From Bacteroidales bacterium (lineage in GTDB: Bacteria > Bacteroidota > Bacteroidia > Bacteroidales > UBA932): a stretch of 53,088 nucleotides of DNA. Each line of letters opens with the position of its first letter. The first letter of the stretch is position 1. Below the pieces are notes generated by a model, which saw nothing but the letters and a program-made list of their open reading frames with translations, was not told where the DNA came from and did not search any database. Location of the stretch: contig JALCST010000014.1 of the NCBI GenBank assembly GCA_022653675.1, forward strand, positions 1 to 53,088, written 5' to 3'. The position numbers were made by a program, and so were the translations under genes. This document shows, piece after piece, positions 43,287 through 52,153 of the stretch.

Positions 43287-45643
43287 TGTTTATAACGGAT
43301 TCCGTCAAAAGGGTTTTGACTATGGCTGCCGGTCTCATGCTGGCGGCGGGGGCTCTTTTCGCACAGAATCCGGATTCGCTTTCCAAGGCCAAGTCGCCGG
43401 CCGCCGACTCCCTAAAATCTGCCGTCACCGACTCCGTGAAGATATCCGCTGCCGACTCCGTAATGCACGAAGCAACGGATTCGGTAAAAACGGCTGTCCC
43501 CGATTCGGCCAGGGAGATCGTAATCCTCAATCCGGAAGACATAGCACTGGGATTGGACACGCTGCTCAAGCCTGTGGCCGATACAACCCACTACCCCTCC
43601 ATGGAACCGCAGTCGGCATATCTGGACTCCATACTTTCGGACCAGTACGACTCCCTTTACCAATTCATCGTCGTCACGGTTCCCTCCAAATCGGAACTCA
43701 GGAAAACTGCCAGGGAAACAGCTAAGGCGTTCCGGGACAGCGTACGGCTCGCAACCCCGAGGATGCTGAACACATTCGCATTGCCCGATTCAATGTATTA
43801 CAAGCGAATGCTCTACTGGCAACGCACGACGACCTTCAACGACATCAACCTGAAGGAATTCGACACCACTTACAATTACCACTTCACGGAATACCCCTTC
43901 ATGAGGGACGACGTCAACGCAACATACCTCGGCGTAATCGGTTCGCCTGCCCTCAACCACAACTATTTCACCAGGCAGCACGACGAACGGTTCCCGTTCT
44001 ACGACAACTACCTGCAATATTCGTATACGGTGGAAAACGTCCCGTTCTACAATGTAAAGACCCCATACACCATACTTTCATACTGGGGGACGCCGTTCGC
44101 AGGCACCGACAAGGAAACGTCGGACGTATATCTGCTAACGACCCAGAACCTTACTCCCGCATTCAATTTCACCATATTCTACAAGCAGTTCGGAGCTAGA
44201 GGCGAGATGAGCGACGAGAAGACGGATTGCCGCACATTCGGGGTAACGGTGAACAATCTCGGGAAAAAGTACCTCATGCATGCAGGATATATCTCCCAGC
44301 GTATCATAAAGAGCGAGAACGGCGGCATGACGGACTCCTTCTGGGGAAGGGACACGTCGGTCGCAGCAGCCACGATACCTACATCCCTTTCGGACGCCGG
44401 AAACGAACTGCACAGGAAATCCTACTTCATCTCCCAGTCGTATGCGATCCCGTTCAATTTCTTTCGCAAGAACAGGGATTCCCTTTCCGCAGGAGAGGGA
44501 ACAGCGGCCTACATAGGGCACAGCGGAGAATTTACGGAGATGTCCAAGGTCTATACGGACGAGATATCCGAATCCTCCACGGACGAGAGGGCTTTCTACA
44601 ACAACCAGTTCTATATAAATCCTACCGTAAGCAACGATTCGATATCATACCGTAAACTCGACAACAAGGTTTTCCTTAAGCTCCAGCCTTTCGCTCCCGA
44701 CGCCATCATTTCCAGAATCAACGGCGGCATAGGATACGAATGGCTCAATTACTATGGATTCGATTTGCAGTATTTCCTATCGGGCAACAAGTCCATAAGC
44801 AAAAACAACCTTTACGCATATGCGGAAGCGGACGGAATGTTCAGGAAATACTTCCGCTGGGATGCGAACGCCCGTTACGACTATGCAGGTTACAACGCCA
44901 ACGACTTCAAAATAGACGGAAGCGTCAAATTGGCATTCTATCCCTTCAAGGGAGGGATTTCCCTGAACGGCAAGGTATCGGAATCCCTACATAAGCCGGA
45001 CTGGTTCAGCGACCATCTGCTAACCAACCACTACAAATGGGAAAACGACTTCGGCAAGATTTCCGAATCGAGGATTGAAGCAAACCTGGACATACCTATT
45101 GCCGGATTCAAGGCAGGATTCGGTTATGCATTGGTCAACAATATGATTTACTACGATTCGCTAAGCATAGTCCGCCAAGCGGAGACTCCGATAAGCATCA
45201 TGTCGATCTTCGTCCAGGAGAATTTCCGAATCTGGCTTTTCCATTTCGACAACCGCGTACTTTACCAGATATCCTCCAACGAATATGCGATGCCCCTGCC
45301 CAAAATATCCACTAACCTGCGCTACTATTTCCAGTTCCCGGTGGTAAAAGGAGTCCTGACCATGCAGATAGGGGCAAATGCCCTGTTTTATACTAAATAT
45401 TACGTTCCGGGCTACAACCCGTCTTTGGGCATGTTCTATAACCAGCGGAATGAACAACTAGGAGGCACGGCCCCTTACGTCGACGCCTTCATAAACATGC
45501 AATGGAAAACGGCATGCATCTATGTGAAATACCTGAACGCAGCAAAAGGATGGCCTACAAGGGATTATTTCTCGGCTTACCATTACCTGCGCCCACAGCA
45601 CGAATGGGAATTCGGAATAACTTGGCCATTCTACAAGAAATAA
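43286..45643 (+). CDS. Putative outer-membrane porin
   Basis: The 785-residue protein has a signal peptide (VLTMAAGLMLAAGALFAQ) and then a low-complexity linker rich in DS, AA and DSVK repeats (about 30-75), suited to spanning the periplasm. Most of the rest is beta-rich with alternating aromatic residues, and it ends in WEFGITWPFYKK, typical of an outer-membrane barrel with a terminal aromatic. This matches the Bacteroidota family annotated as putative porin. It is coupled to the MFS gene by a TAATG overlap and followed four bases later by the lytic transglycosylase. Confidence 0.8.
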   Translation: MFITDSVKRVLTMAAGLMLAAGALFAQNPDSLSKAKSPAADSLKSAVTDSVKISAADSVMHEATDSVKTAVPDSAREIVILNPEDIALGLDTLLKPVADTTHYPSMEPQSAYLDSILSDQYDSLYQFIVVTVPSKSELRKTARETAKAFRDSVRLATPRMLNTFALPDSMYYKRMLYWQRTTTFNDINLKEFDTTYNYHFTEYPFMRDDVNATYLGVIGSPALNHNYFTRQHDERFPFYDNYLQYSYTVENVPFYNVKTPYTILSYWGTPFAGTDKETSDVYLLTTQNLTPAFNFTIFYKQFGARGEMSDEKTDCRTFGVTVNNLGKKYLMHAGYISQRIIKSENGGMTDSFWGRDTSVAAATIPTSLSDAGNELHRKSYFISQSYAIPFNFFRKNRDSLSAGEGTAAYIGHSGEFTEMSKVYTDEISESSTDERAFYNNQFYINPTVSNDSISYRKLDNKVFLKLQPFAPDAIISRINGGIGYEWLNYYGFDLQYFLSGNKSISKNNLYAYAEADGMFRKYFRWDANARYDYAGYNANDFKIDGSVKLAFYPFKGGISLNGKVSESLHKPDWFSDHLLTNHYKWENDFGKISESRIEANLDIPIAGFKAGFGYALVNNMIYYDSLSIVRQAETPISIMSIFVQENFRIWLFHFDNRVLYQISSNEYAMPLPKISTNLRYYFQFPVVKGVLTMQIGANALFYTKYYVPGYNPSLGMFYNQRNEQLGGTAPYVDAFINMQWKTACIYVKYLNAAKGWPTRDYFSAYHYLRPQHEWEFGITWPFYKK

Positions 45644-45647
45644 CCTG

Positions 45648-46655
45648 ATGAAGGGATCGGCAAACTGGTTGAGATATCTCGTTTCGACCGTCGTAATAGC
45701 ATTGGCGGTATTCCTGCTAGTGGACACAAGGACTCCTGATCCGCAGGATCCCTTTATAAACGGACATATAAAATCCGCAATAATGCTCAACACTTCGATC
45801 GACAAAAACAAAAGGGCCGCATTGTACAACACCAGACTTCTTCAGGCCCTAGGGGACGACCACCACAGCACAACGGAAGTTTACAACGCATACGGCAAAT
45901 TTGATTATTGGGATAGTCTTTCACAAGGAAATATAGACATCATAGTCACCGACAGCATACCTGAAGGATATGAAGGGACAACCATCAGGAGCGTTCCCGT
46001 CCAGGGCGAATATTGGGTAACAGATTCAAGGAACACCAGGCTCCTGAATTCGGCGAACATGTGGCTGAACTATTTCCTGGCAAGCCGGGACAACAAGCTC
46101 TTGGTAGCAAAATATCTGACATCCTACAGCATATACCCGCAAGCGAAAGAGTATATCGGAAACGGAGAAAGGATTTCTCCCTACGATGCGATTGTAAAGA
46201 AATACGGCAAATATATCGGCTGGGATTGGCGACTGCTTTCGTCCGTGGTTTATCAGGAATCCAGGTTCATGATGGGAGTAGAGTATAAGAATGCAGTCGG
46301 TCTTATGCAGGTAAAGCAATCTACTGCCGATTTCTACGGGGTGGAAGATGTTTACGATCCAGAATTGAACATCCGTGCCGGAGCATTGCATCTTCAAAGG
46401 CTTGCGAAGATGTTCGGCGAACAGGGACTCGATTCCATCAATGTGATAAAATTTTCATTGGCCGCTTATAACGCAGGCGAGGGACGCATCGAAGACTGCA
46501 TGAATATTGCTGCGGAAAGGGGGCTCGATCCGAATAATTGGGATGATGTCGTTAATGTATTCCAATATATGTCCAATTTCAGCGGCGAAATAACGAAAAG
46601 ATACGTTCAGGATATTCTGGACCGATATCAGCGCTATTGCATAATAGCCGAGTGA
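45648..46655 (+). CDS. MltF-like lytic transglycosylase
   Basis: The 335-residue protein has one N-terminal membrane/signal helix (STVVIALAVFLLVDT). A periplasmic-binding-protein-like section (about 35-175) is followed by an SLT lysozyme-like domain (about 180-325): LLSSVVYQESRFMMG with Glu 204 as catalytic acid, AVGLMQVKQSTADFYGV, NIRAGALHLQRL and AYNAGEGRIEDC. This is the MltF arrangement. It cleaves glycan strands to 1,6-anhydro-MurNAc products, the raw material of the recycling genes upstream. It is the last gene of the seven-gene unit; its stop touches the convergent permease stop. Confidence 0.9.
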   Translation: MKGSANWLRYLVSTVVIALAVFLLVDTRTPDPQDPFINGHIKSAIMLNTSIDKNKRAALYNTRLLQALGDDHHSTTEVYNAYGKFDYWDSLSQGNIDIIVTDSIPEGYEGTTIRSVPVQGEYWVTDSRNTRLLNSANMWLNYFLASRDNKLLVAKYLTSYSIYPQAKEYIGNGERISPYDAIVKKYGKYIGWDWRLLSSVVYQESRFMMGVEYKNAVGLMQVKQSTADFYGVEDVYDPELNIRAGALHLQRLAKMFGEQGLDSINVIKFSLAAYNAGEGRIEDCMNIAAERGLDPNNWDDVVNVFQYMSNFSGEITKRYVQDILDRYQRYCIIAE

Positions 46656-47897
46656 CTATTCGACGGACATGGTCTTGGCCGGACTTACCTTTGCTATGAA
46701 TATACTGCACAACAACAGGAAAAGCATTATTATCACTATGGAAGCCGCATCTATGAGCAACATCGATCCGAGATTGATATCGACCGGCACACAGTTCACA
46801 AAATAATTTTCCGGATTAAGCTTGATCACCTTCGTGAGTTTCTCGAAGAGGGAAAACACGAAAGCCACTGCGTCTCCCCACCATATACCCTTCAGAACTA
46901 TAAATAAAGCTCTATAGAGAAAAACCTTGCTCACGCCACCGTTAGTCATTCCCATACTCTTCAGGACACCTATCGTGGACGTATTTTCGAAAAGAATTAT
47001 AAGCAGGGAAGAAATCATATTGAATCCGGCTACGGCAATCATCAGTATGAGCACAATCAAAACATTGAAGTTCAATAGATTCAGCCAATCAAAAAGATTA
47101 GAGTACAGTCTTCTCACAGGTATCGGCCTGACATCCTGGTCTCCATCTTTGGCCTTTTCCATAATCAGGTTGCCTATTTTCATGGATGTTTTTTCAATGT
47201 CGGAACTGCGCTTAAGTCTCAGCTCGTAATTCGATATCTGGCCAGGAGCCCAGCCGTTGAGATGTTGTGTCTGGCGTATGTCCACGATCGCCAAAGTCTT
47301 GTCGATATCCTCAATCTGGGCGTCATATATGCCGACTATTTTGAATTTGCGCAGGACCACCCTCTCCCCTACATAATACGCGAGGACGTCGTCTCCGACA
47401 GAGTACCCGAGGATGTCGGTTATGCGCTTGGACACCATGATCTCGGACGAAACCCTGCCATGGAAATCCGGCAACCGTCCCCGTTTCAGCGCATTTTTGA
47501 AAAATGAGAGATCGTAAAGGGAATCGACCCCCTTGAAATAGACGCCCTGGATATCTTCCTTCCCTTTCAAAATCCCGGTTTTGTAGCATACGGGATCCAT
47601 CGACGACACCTCACCCATGGAACGTATGTCATCGAAATATTTCAGCGAATCCTCCATCGGGACCACATCGTTCTTACTTCCGCTTCCGCCCAGCGTCAGC
47701 TGGATGTCACCCGAGAAGCCAGACAACTTTGTGCTTATTTCCTGCCTGAAACCCTGCAGTATATATACCGCAATTATCATCACCGCCACCGAAAGGGCAA
47801 CCGAGACCCAGGCAATGATATTGCTGATATTGCTCAAGCGACGCCCGCCACTCCCTTCGCGAGCCATACGGTCGGCTATGAAAAAGCTGAGATTCAT
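46656..47897 (-). CDS. LolC/LolE-like ABC transporter permease
   Basis: From ATG 47897 (MNLSFFIADRMARE) the protein has 413 residues. A first transmembrane helix (IIAWVSVALSVAVMIIAVYI, about 27-46) is followed by a large periplasmic MacB-like domain (about 50-250) and three FtsX-type helices (VLIVLILMIAVAGFNMISSL; the last near the C-terminus). The sequence FNMISSLLIILFENTSTIGV is typical of LolC/E lipoprotein-releasing permeases, with the family-typical KSMGMT just after. The ATPase LolD is not adjacent. The tRNA-Gly gene lies just upstream on the same strand. Confidence 0.88.
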   Translation of the reverse strand: MNLSFFIADRMAREGSGGRRLSNISNIIAWVSVALSVAVMIIAVYILQGFRQEISTKLSGFSGDIQLTLGGSGSKNDVVPMEDSLKYFDDIRSMGEVSSMDPVCYKTGILKGKEDIQGVYFKGVDSLYDLSFFKNALKRGRLPDFHGRVSSEIMVSKRITDILGYSVGDDVLAYYVGERVVLRKFKIVGIYDAQIEDIDKTLAIVDIRQTQHLNGWAPGQISNYELRLKRSSDIEKTSMKIGNLIMEKAKDGDQDVRPIPVRRLYSNLFDWLNLLNFNVLIVLILMIAVAGFNMISSLLIILFENTSTIGVLKSMGMTNGGVSKVFLYRALFIVLKGIWWGDAVAFVFSLFEKLTKVIKLNPENYFVNCVPVDINLGSMLLIDAASIVIIMLFLLLCSIFIAKVSPAKTMSVE

Positions 47898-48008
47898 GAC
47901 TTCAGGACCATTATCCAAATATAAAAAAGTTCCCAAGCCTTACAGCCAAGGAACTCAATAGAATTTATATCATCGGTTAAGTTTCATCCATGTTTCAAAT
48001 TCTATTGG

Positions 48009-48081
48009 AGCGGTAAGGGAGATTCGAACTCCTGACCTGCGGCTTGGGAAGCCGCCGCTCTACCAACTGAGCTATTACCGC
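48009..48081 (-). tRNA. tRNA-Gly (anticodon CCC)
   Basis: The minus strand folds as a 73-base cloverleaf: acceptor GCGGTAA/TTACCGC, D arm GCTC/GAGC, anticodon stem GCGGC/GCCGC with loop TTCCCAA (anticodon CCC), 5-base variable loop, and T arm AGGAG/CTCCC with loop TTCGAAT. One mismatch (A-C) stands at the base of the T stem. The CCA is not encoded. The discriminator base is T, as is usual for bacterial Gly. Confidence 0.95.
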
Positions 48082-48117
48082 GAAACGGTCACAAATATAA
48101 TATAATTTGTTGAAAAA

Positions 48118-48279
48118 TCACTTCTCGAACGTAAGTGCGTAAAGATCTCCTCCGCATACCTCGCGATAATTTACATTTTTACATCCCGCAGGCAAATATG
48201 CGGCCGGATTCTCCACGGCGGATCCCCTGTAGAAGACATTCTTCCCGTGCTTGCGACGGAACGCTTTCGGTCTCGTCAC
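48118..48279 (-). pseudogene. C-terminal fragment of an unidentified gene
   Basis: An open stretch of about 53 codons ends at TGA 48118-48120 and contains protein-like sequence: RKHGKNVFYRGSAVENPAAY, LPAGCKNVNYREVCGGDLYA. It has no ATG start and is closed upstream by an in-frame TGA. It is probably the tail of a deleted gene. I do not recognise the family. Confidence 0.35.
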
Positions 48280-48294
48280 AGATCAAAAAATCCC

Positions 48295-48651
48295 TCAGTG
48301 GGAGCAGTGCTCGCCGCTATGGCCGCAGCCCTTTTCCAAGCTTTTCCGATTTCCCTTGACGAACTCCTCGACGAGCTGCTTGGGATCGTCCGCATCGCCT
48401 TCATAGACCGGGATTCCCTTGGCTTGGAAAAGTGAAATAGCACGCTCGCCCATTCCTGAAGCAATAACGGCATTCACTCCGAGTCCTGATAACCATTCGG
48501 GATATAATCCGGGCTGATGCTCCGGAGGAGTTACTTTTTCTTCCCCGGTTATCCCCTCTTCTCCCGTTTCTACTATGTAAAATTGTTCGCAATGTCCGAA
48601 ATGACGGCAAAGAACGCCGCCTTCAAGCGGAATGGCTATTTTGTTTTTCAT
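48295..48651 (-). CDS. NifX/NifB-type Fe-Mo cofactor-like protein
   Basis: The 118-residue protein matches the dinitrogenase iron-molybdenum cofactor family: MKNKIAIPLEGGVLCRHFGH (HFGHC motif, about 17-21), SGLGVNAVIASGMGERAISL, then QAKGIPVYEGDADDP (about 70-90). It ends in GCGHSGEHCSH, a Cys/His-rich tail likely to bind metal. Outside nitrogen-fixing bacteria such proteins are common in anaerobes near iron-sulfur and redox genes, with no proven function. It faces the MarR and CoA-disulfide-reductase genes, and a DUF134 gene of the same kind of locus is nearby. Confidence 0.9.
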   Translation of the reverse strand: MKNKIAIPLEGGVLCRHFGHCEQFYIVETGEEGITGEEKVTPPEHQPGLYPEWLSGLGVNAVIASGMGERAISLFQAKGIPVYEGDADDPKQLVEEFVKGNRKSLEKGCGHSGEHCSH

Positions 48652-48679
48652 TTCTTGTTTTTTTAACCTTTTGATTCGG

Positions 48680-48710
48680 CAAATGTATCTATTCTGAACA
48701 TAAGTTCAAA
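48680..48710 (-). promoter_or_regulatory. NifX-like gene promoter with embedded palindrome
   Basis: On the minus strand TTTG (48710-48707) and TACATTTG (48687-48680) are 19 bases apart, an ideal Bacteroidota promoter. The perfect inverted repeat TGAACATAAGTTCA (48695-48708) overlaps the -33 box, so a repressor bound there would block transcription. The ATG is 29 bases past the -7 box. Confidence 0.75.
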
Positions 48711-48736
48711 ATATTTTATTTGAAATGATATGTATT

Positions 48737-48802
48737 TTCCAATAGAAATAATTGCACATATGAAAATAATTAGTATCTTTGCGACATAATTTCCATTAGA
48801 AA
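48737..48802 (+). promoter_or_regulatory. marR promoter with repeated 12-mer operator candidate
   Basis: TTG (48752-48754) and TATCTTTG (48774-48781) are 19 bases apart, a good Bacteroidota promoter for marR at 48814. The 12-mer TTCCAWTAGAAA occurs twice, at 48737-48748 (upstream of the -33) and 48791-48802 (just past the start of transcription). Each copy is semi-palindromic. This is a typical place for a MarR autorepressor. Confidence 0.65.
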
Positions 48803-48813
48803 AGAAAAATAAA

Positions 48814-49176
48814 ATGAAAAACAGTCCATTATGCAAGATACGGGAGATCTACAAGGCCATCTCCGAATATGAAAGCAAGATATCCCGCGATTACGGCCTG
48901 TCGCTTAACGAAGGGATGCTCCTGTGCTGCCTTTCCGAACACGGGATACTATCGGCTTCCGAAATCGCCGGTTTTCTCGGGCTGACCCGTTCCAACACAT
49001 CAAAGGTAATCAAGTCGGCGGAATCGAAGAACTTGGTACAAAGAGCTTTGAACGACAAGGATAAAAGAGGCATGCTGTTTTCCATAACGGCTGAAGGGGA
49101 AGACGACATGAAACGTCTCATAGCGGACACCAACGGCATACCGGAAATATTAAGGAAAATGTTAGACAATCAATAA
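48814..49176 (+). CDS. MarR-family transcriptional regulator
   Basis: The 120-residue protein has a compact MarR winged helix: SLNEGMLLCCLSEHGILSAS, EIAGFLGLTRSNTSKVIKSA (about 48-67, recognition helix), then ESKNLVQRALNDKDKRGMLF (wing). It has two adjacent Cys residues, LLCCLSEHG, about 33-34, that could sense redox or sulfane sulfur. The CoA-disulfide-reductase gene starts 10 bases downstream on the same strand. It probably controls that gene and the divergent NifX-like gene. Confidence 0.88.
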   Translation: MKNSPLCKIREIYKAISEYESKISRDYGLSLNEGMLLCCLSEHGILSASEIAGFLGLTRSNTSKVIKSAESKNLVQRALNDKDKRGMLFSITAEGEDDMKRLIADTNGIPEILRKMLDNQ

Positions 49177-49186
49177 TAAAAAAGTC

Positions 49187-51643
49187 ATGAAACATATTAT
49201 CATAGGAGGAGTTGCAGGCGGGGCTACCGCGGCAGCCAGAATAAGAAGAATAGACGAATCGGCCGAAATCGTTCTTATAGAAAAGGGAGAGTACATTTCG
49301 TACGCCAATTGCGGCCTTCCCTACTATATCGGGGGCGTAATCAAGGACAGGAGCAGGCTGTTCGTCCAGACCCCCGAATCTTTCGGGACCAGGTTCAACG
49401 TAAACGTCCGTATTGAAAGCGAGGTTACCGGAATCGATACGGCAAACAAGAAGATCAGGGTAAAGAAAAAGGACGGATCGGAATATGAAGAGAATTACGA
49501 CAAGCTGCTGCTTTCGCCCGGATCGGTTCCGGTAAAGCCGCCGCTGGAGGGCATCGATTCGGAAGGGATATTCACCCTAAGGAACGTCGAAGACACGGAC
49601 CACATAAAGAACTACATGGAATCCCACCCAGTAAGGAAGGCAGTAGTTGTAGGGGGAGGATTCATCGGCCTGGAAATGGCCGAAAACCTTTACAATGCCG
49701 GATTGGAAGTCTCCATAATAGAGATGAGCGACCAGGTCATGGCTCCGGTGGATTATTCGATCGCAGCCTTCATCCACAGGCACCTGACCATGAAGGGAGT
49801 CCGGCTGCATCTGAGTAAGGGGGTCAGGAAATTCGAACGCATCAACGGGAAGATAACCGTCTGGTTCGGCAACGACGAAAAAACGGAAGCGGACATAGTG
49901 GTCCTCTCGATCGGGGTCCGTCCGGCCACCGCTCTCGCCTCGGCCGCAGGATTGAAAATAGGCGAAGCAAAAGGGATATGGGTCGACAGCCATCTGGAAA
50001 CCTCGGCGAAGGATGTATATGCCGTCGGCGATGCTATAGAATTCCCCAACCCGATTACCGGCAAGCCGTGGCTCAATTACCTTGCCAACCCTGCGAACCG
50101 GCAGGGCAGAGTGGTTGCGGACAATATGGTCTTGGGGAACAAGGAGACATACGAGGGAGCCATCGGGACATGCATAGCGAAAGTGTTCGACATCACCGTC
50201 GGCTCCACCGGCCTTCCGGCAAAGAAACTGCAAAAGGAGGGGATCAGGTACCTGAGTTCGGTAACCCACTCTTCCAGCCATGCGGGTTACTACCCTGGTG
50301 CCATGCCGATTACGATCAAACTCACGTTTTCTCCCGATGACGGCAGGATATACGGGGCACAGTGCGTAGGCAGCGACGGAATAGACAAGAGAATAGACCA
50401 GATCTCGCTGTTGATCAAAAGGGGTGGCACGGTCTACGACCTCCAGGAACTGGAACAGGCCTACGCTCCTCCTTTCTCGTCGGCGAAGGACCCTATAGCC
50501 ATAGCAGGATACGTCGCCGGCAACATACTTAATGGCACGATGCCGGTGATAGACTGGCGCAAGATGCGGACGCTGGACAAGAAAGAGAACTTCGTCATTG
50601 ACGTACGCACCCCTCTCGAACATGAAATGGGAAACATCCCTGATTCCGTCAACATACCTCTCGACGAGATGAGAGGACGTCTCAACGAGATCCCCGCCGG
50701 CAAACCAATCGTGGTATATTGCCAGATAGGACTCAGGGGATATCTGGCACAACGCATACTTCTGGGCCATGGATTCAAGGATGTAAGAAACCTGCAAGGC
50801 GGCTTCAAGACATATGAAACGGCCGTCGCCCCGCTAGGCAATGCCGAATATGAGGCAAAAGGGCCGGGCAACGCCGGAATAGAAACCGATACGCAGCGCA
50901 CGGACAAACCGGCCAGGACGGTAAGGGTGGATGCCTGCGGACTTTCCTGCCCCGGGCCGATAGTGAAGATGAAAGAGAATGTGGACACCATGTCCGAGGG
51001 GGAGAGACTCGAAGTGACGGCTACCGATCCGGGCTTCGCGAGGGATGCCGAAGCATGGTGCAAAAGCACCGGGAACGTGCTCATATCGCAAAGCGAAAAG
51101 GAAGGCGTATATACCGCATTGATAGAGAAGAGGAAACTCGAAGTTTCACCGGCGGCCGCTGTCGGAACTGGTAAGAAGGCTAAAACCTTGATAATGTTCA
51201 GCGACGACCTTGACAGGGCCATAGCGACGTTCGTTCTAGCAAACGGTGCGGCCGCTACCGGCAGCAAAGTCTCTATCTTCTTCACTTTCTGGGGATTGAA
51301 CGTCATAAAGAAAAGCGTGAAGCCTAAAGTAAAAAAAGACTTTTTCGGACGCATGTTCGGCATGATGCTTCCTTCCGATTCGCGCAAACTGAGCCTTTCA
51401 AAAATGAACATGTGCGGCATCGGAAGCAAGATGATGAGGAACATAATGAAACGCAAGAAAATAGAATCAGTGGAATCCATGCGCGACCAGGCGCAGAAAA
51501 GCGGAGTGGAATTCATAGCATGCCAGATGTCGATGGACGTCATGGGAATAACGAAAGAGGAACTTCTCGACGGAGTGACGATAGGAGGAGTCGCTACTTA
51601 CATGGAACGCGCCGACAACGCCAACATGAGCCTTTTCATCTGA
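49187..51643 (+). CDS. CoA-disulfide reductase/rhodanese/TusA/DsrE fusion
   Basis: This 818-residue protein combines four modules. (1) An FAD/NAD(P)H disulfide reductase, about 1-450: HIIIGGVAGGATAAARIRRI (FAD) and ISYANCGLPYYIGG with the single active Cys 42, as in CoA-disulfide reductase; VVVGGGFIGLEMAENLYN is the NADH site. (2) A rhodanese domain, about 460-550, with Cys 512 in VVYCQIGLRGY. (3) A TusA domain, about 578-650, with DACGLSCPGPIVKMK (Cys 584 and Cys 588). (4) A DsrE/F-like domain, about 660-818, starting KTLIMFSDDLDRAIATFVLA. Such fusions handle persulfide or polysulfide and pass sulfane sulfur between Cys sites. All key Cys residues are present. The gene overlaps the convergent DUF134 gene by 8 bases. 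Confidence 0.94.
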   Translation: MKHIIIGGVAGGATAAARIRRIDESAEIVLIEKGEYISYANCGLPYYIGGVIKDRSRLFVQTPESFGTRFNVNVRIESEVTGIDTANKKIRVKKKDGSEYEENYDKLLLSPGSVPVKPPLEGIDSEGIFTLRNVEDTDHIKNYMESHPVRKAVVVGGGFIGLEMAENLYNAGLEVSIIEMSDQVMAPVDYSIAAFIHRHLTMKGVRLHLSKGVRKFERINGKITVWFGNDEKTEADIVVLSIGVRPATALASAAGLKIGEAKGIWVDSHLETSAKDVYAVGDAIEFPNPITGKPWLNYLANPANRQGRVVADNMVLGNKETYEGAIGTCIAKVFDITVGSTGLPAKKLQKEGIRYLSSVTHSSSHAGYYPGAMPITIKLTFSPDDGRIYGAQCVGSDGIDKRIDQISLLIKRGGTVYDLQELEQAYAPPFSSAKDPIAIAGYVAGNILNGTMPVIDWRKMRTLDKKENFVIDVRTPLEHEMGNIPDSVNIPLDEMRGRLNEIPAGKPIVVYCQIGLRGYLAQRILLGHGFKDVRNLQGGFKTYETAVAPLGNAEYEAKGPGNAGIETDTQRTDKPARTVRVDACGLSCPGPIVKMKENVDTMSEGERLEVTATDPGFARDAEAWCKSTGNVLISQSEKEGVYTALIEKRKLEVSPAAAVGTGKKAKTLIMFSDDLDRAIATFVLANGAAATGSKVSIFFTFWGLNVIKKSVKPKVKKDFFGRMFGMMLPSDSRKLSLSKMNMCGIGSKMMRNIMKRKKIESVESMRDQAQKSGVEFIACQMSMDVMGITKEELLDGVTIGGVATYMERADNANMSLFI

Positions 51644-52088
51644 TGTCGTGATTCCCGTATTTCCTGCAAAAGCCCCTTCCGTTACACGGGAGGGAGCTTA
51701 ATGTTCTCAGTCTCTTGGAATTGCAATAAACGCACCGTAATATTTCGGTGGCCGATACAATTATCCTGTTGCAATCCTCGCAACGATACCAGTACCCCTT
51801 GGACTGGTAATCCCCACCCCGTACCAGGATTGGTCTTCCCTCCACGAAACCGGTGGCTATCGTATGCTTGGCCTTATCATATATTCGCGTGAATGTGGGT
51901 CTCGACACGTTCATCTTCACAGATGCATCTTCCTGAGTAAGACCCTCGTAATCAACTAACCTTATTGCTTCGTACTCCTCGAACAGCAGAACCACAGGTT
52001 CAGTTGCTGAAAAAGGGACTCCGAAAGGCTTGAACCCTTCCACTACGGGAGGATTCTCCATCATTCTCGTTCTTTTAGGCCTGGACAT
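51636..52088 (-). CDS. DUF134 (UPF0251) DNA-binding protein with Cys-rich tail
   Basis: The 150-residue protein has the DUF134 signature: MSRPKRTRMMENPPVVEGFK, FKPFGVP, then LLFEEYEAIRLVDYEGLTQE and ASVKMNVSRPTFTRIYDKAK, a sigma-70-region-4-like helix-turn-helix (about 45-85). The C-terminus (about 115-150) carries Cys pairs (CEDCNR, CVYCNSKR) and later single Cys, probably a zinc or iron site. DUF134 genes often sit beside NifX-type genes; here the two are separated by the MarR and reductase genes. It may be a regulator of the locus. Confidence 0.88.
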   Translation of the reverse strand: MSRPKRTRMMENPPVVEGFKPFGVPFSATEPVVLLFEEYEAIRLVDYEGLTQEDASVKMNVSRPTFTRIYDKAKHTIATGFVEGRPILVRGGDYQSKGYWYRCEDCNRIIVSATEILRCVYCNSKRLRTLSSLPCNGRGFCRKYGNHDIR

Positions 52089-52153
52089 CTTTCAAAATCG
52101 TTGCACTGCAAATTTAAAACATTATTCGACAATCACTTCGATTTCCGGATGTA

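Noticed and set aside
48135..48435. Plus-strand open frames over the NifX-like gene
   Set aside because: They lie opposite a clear minus-strand gene with a good promoter and family motifs.
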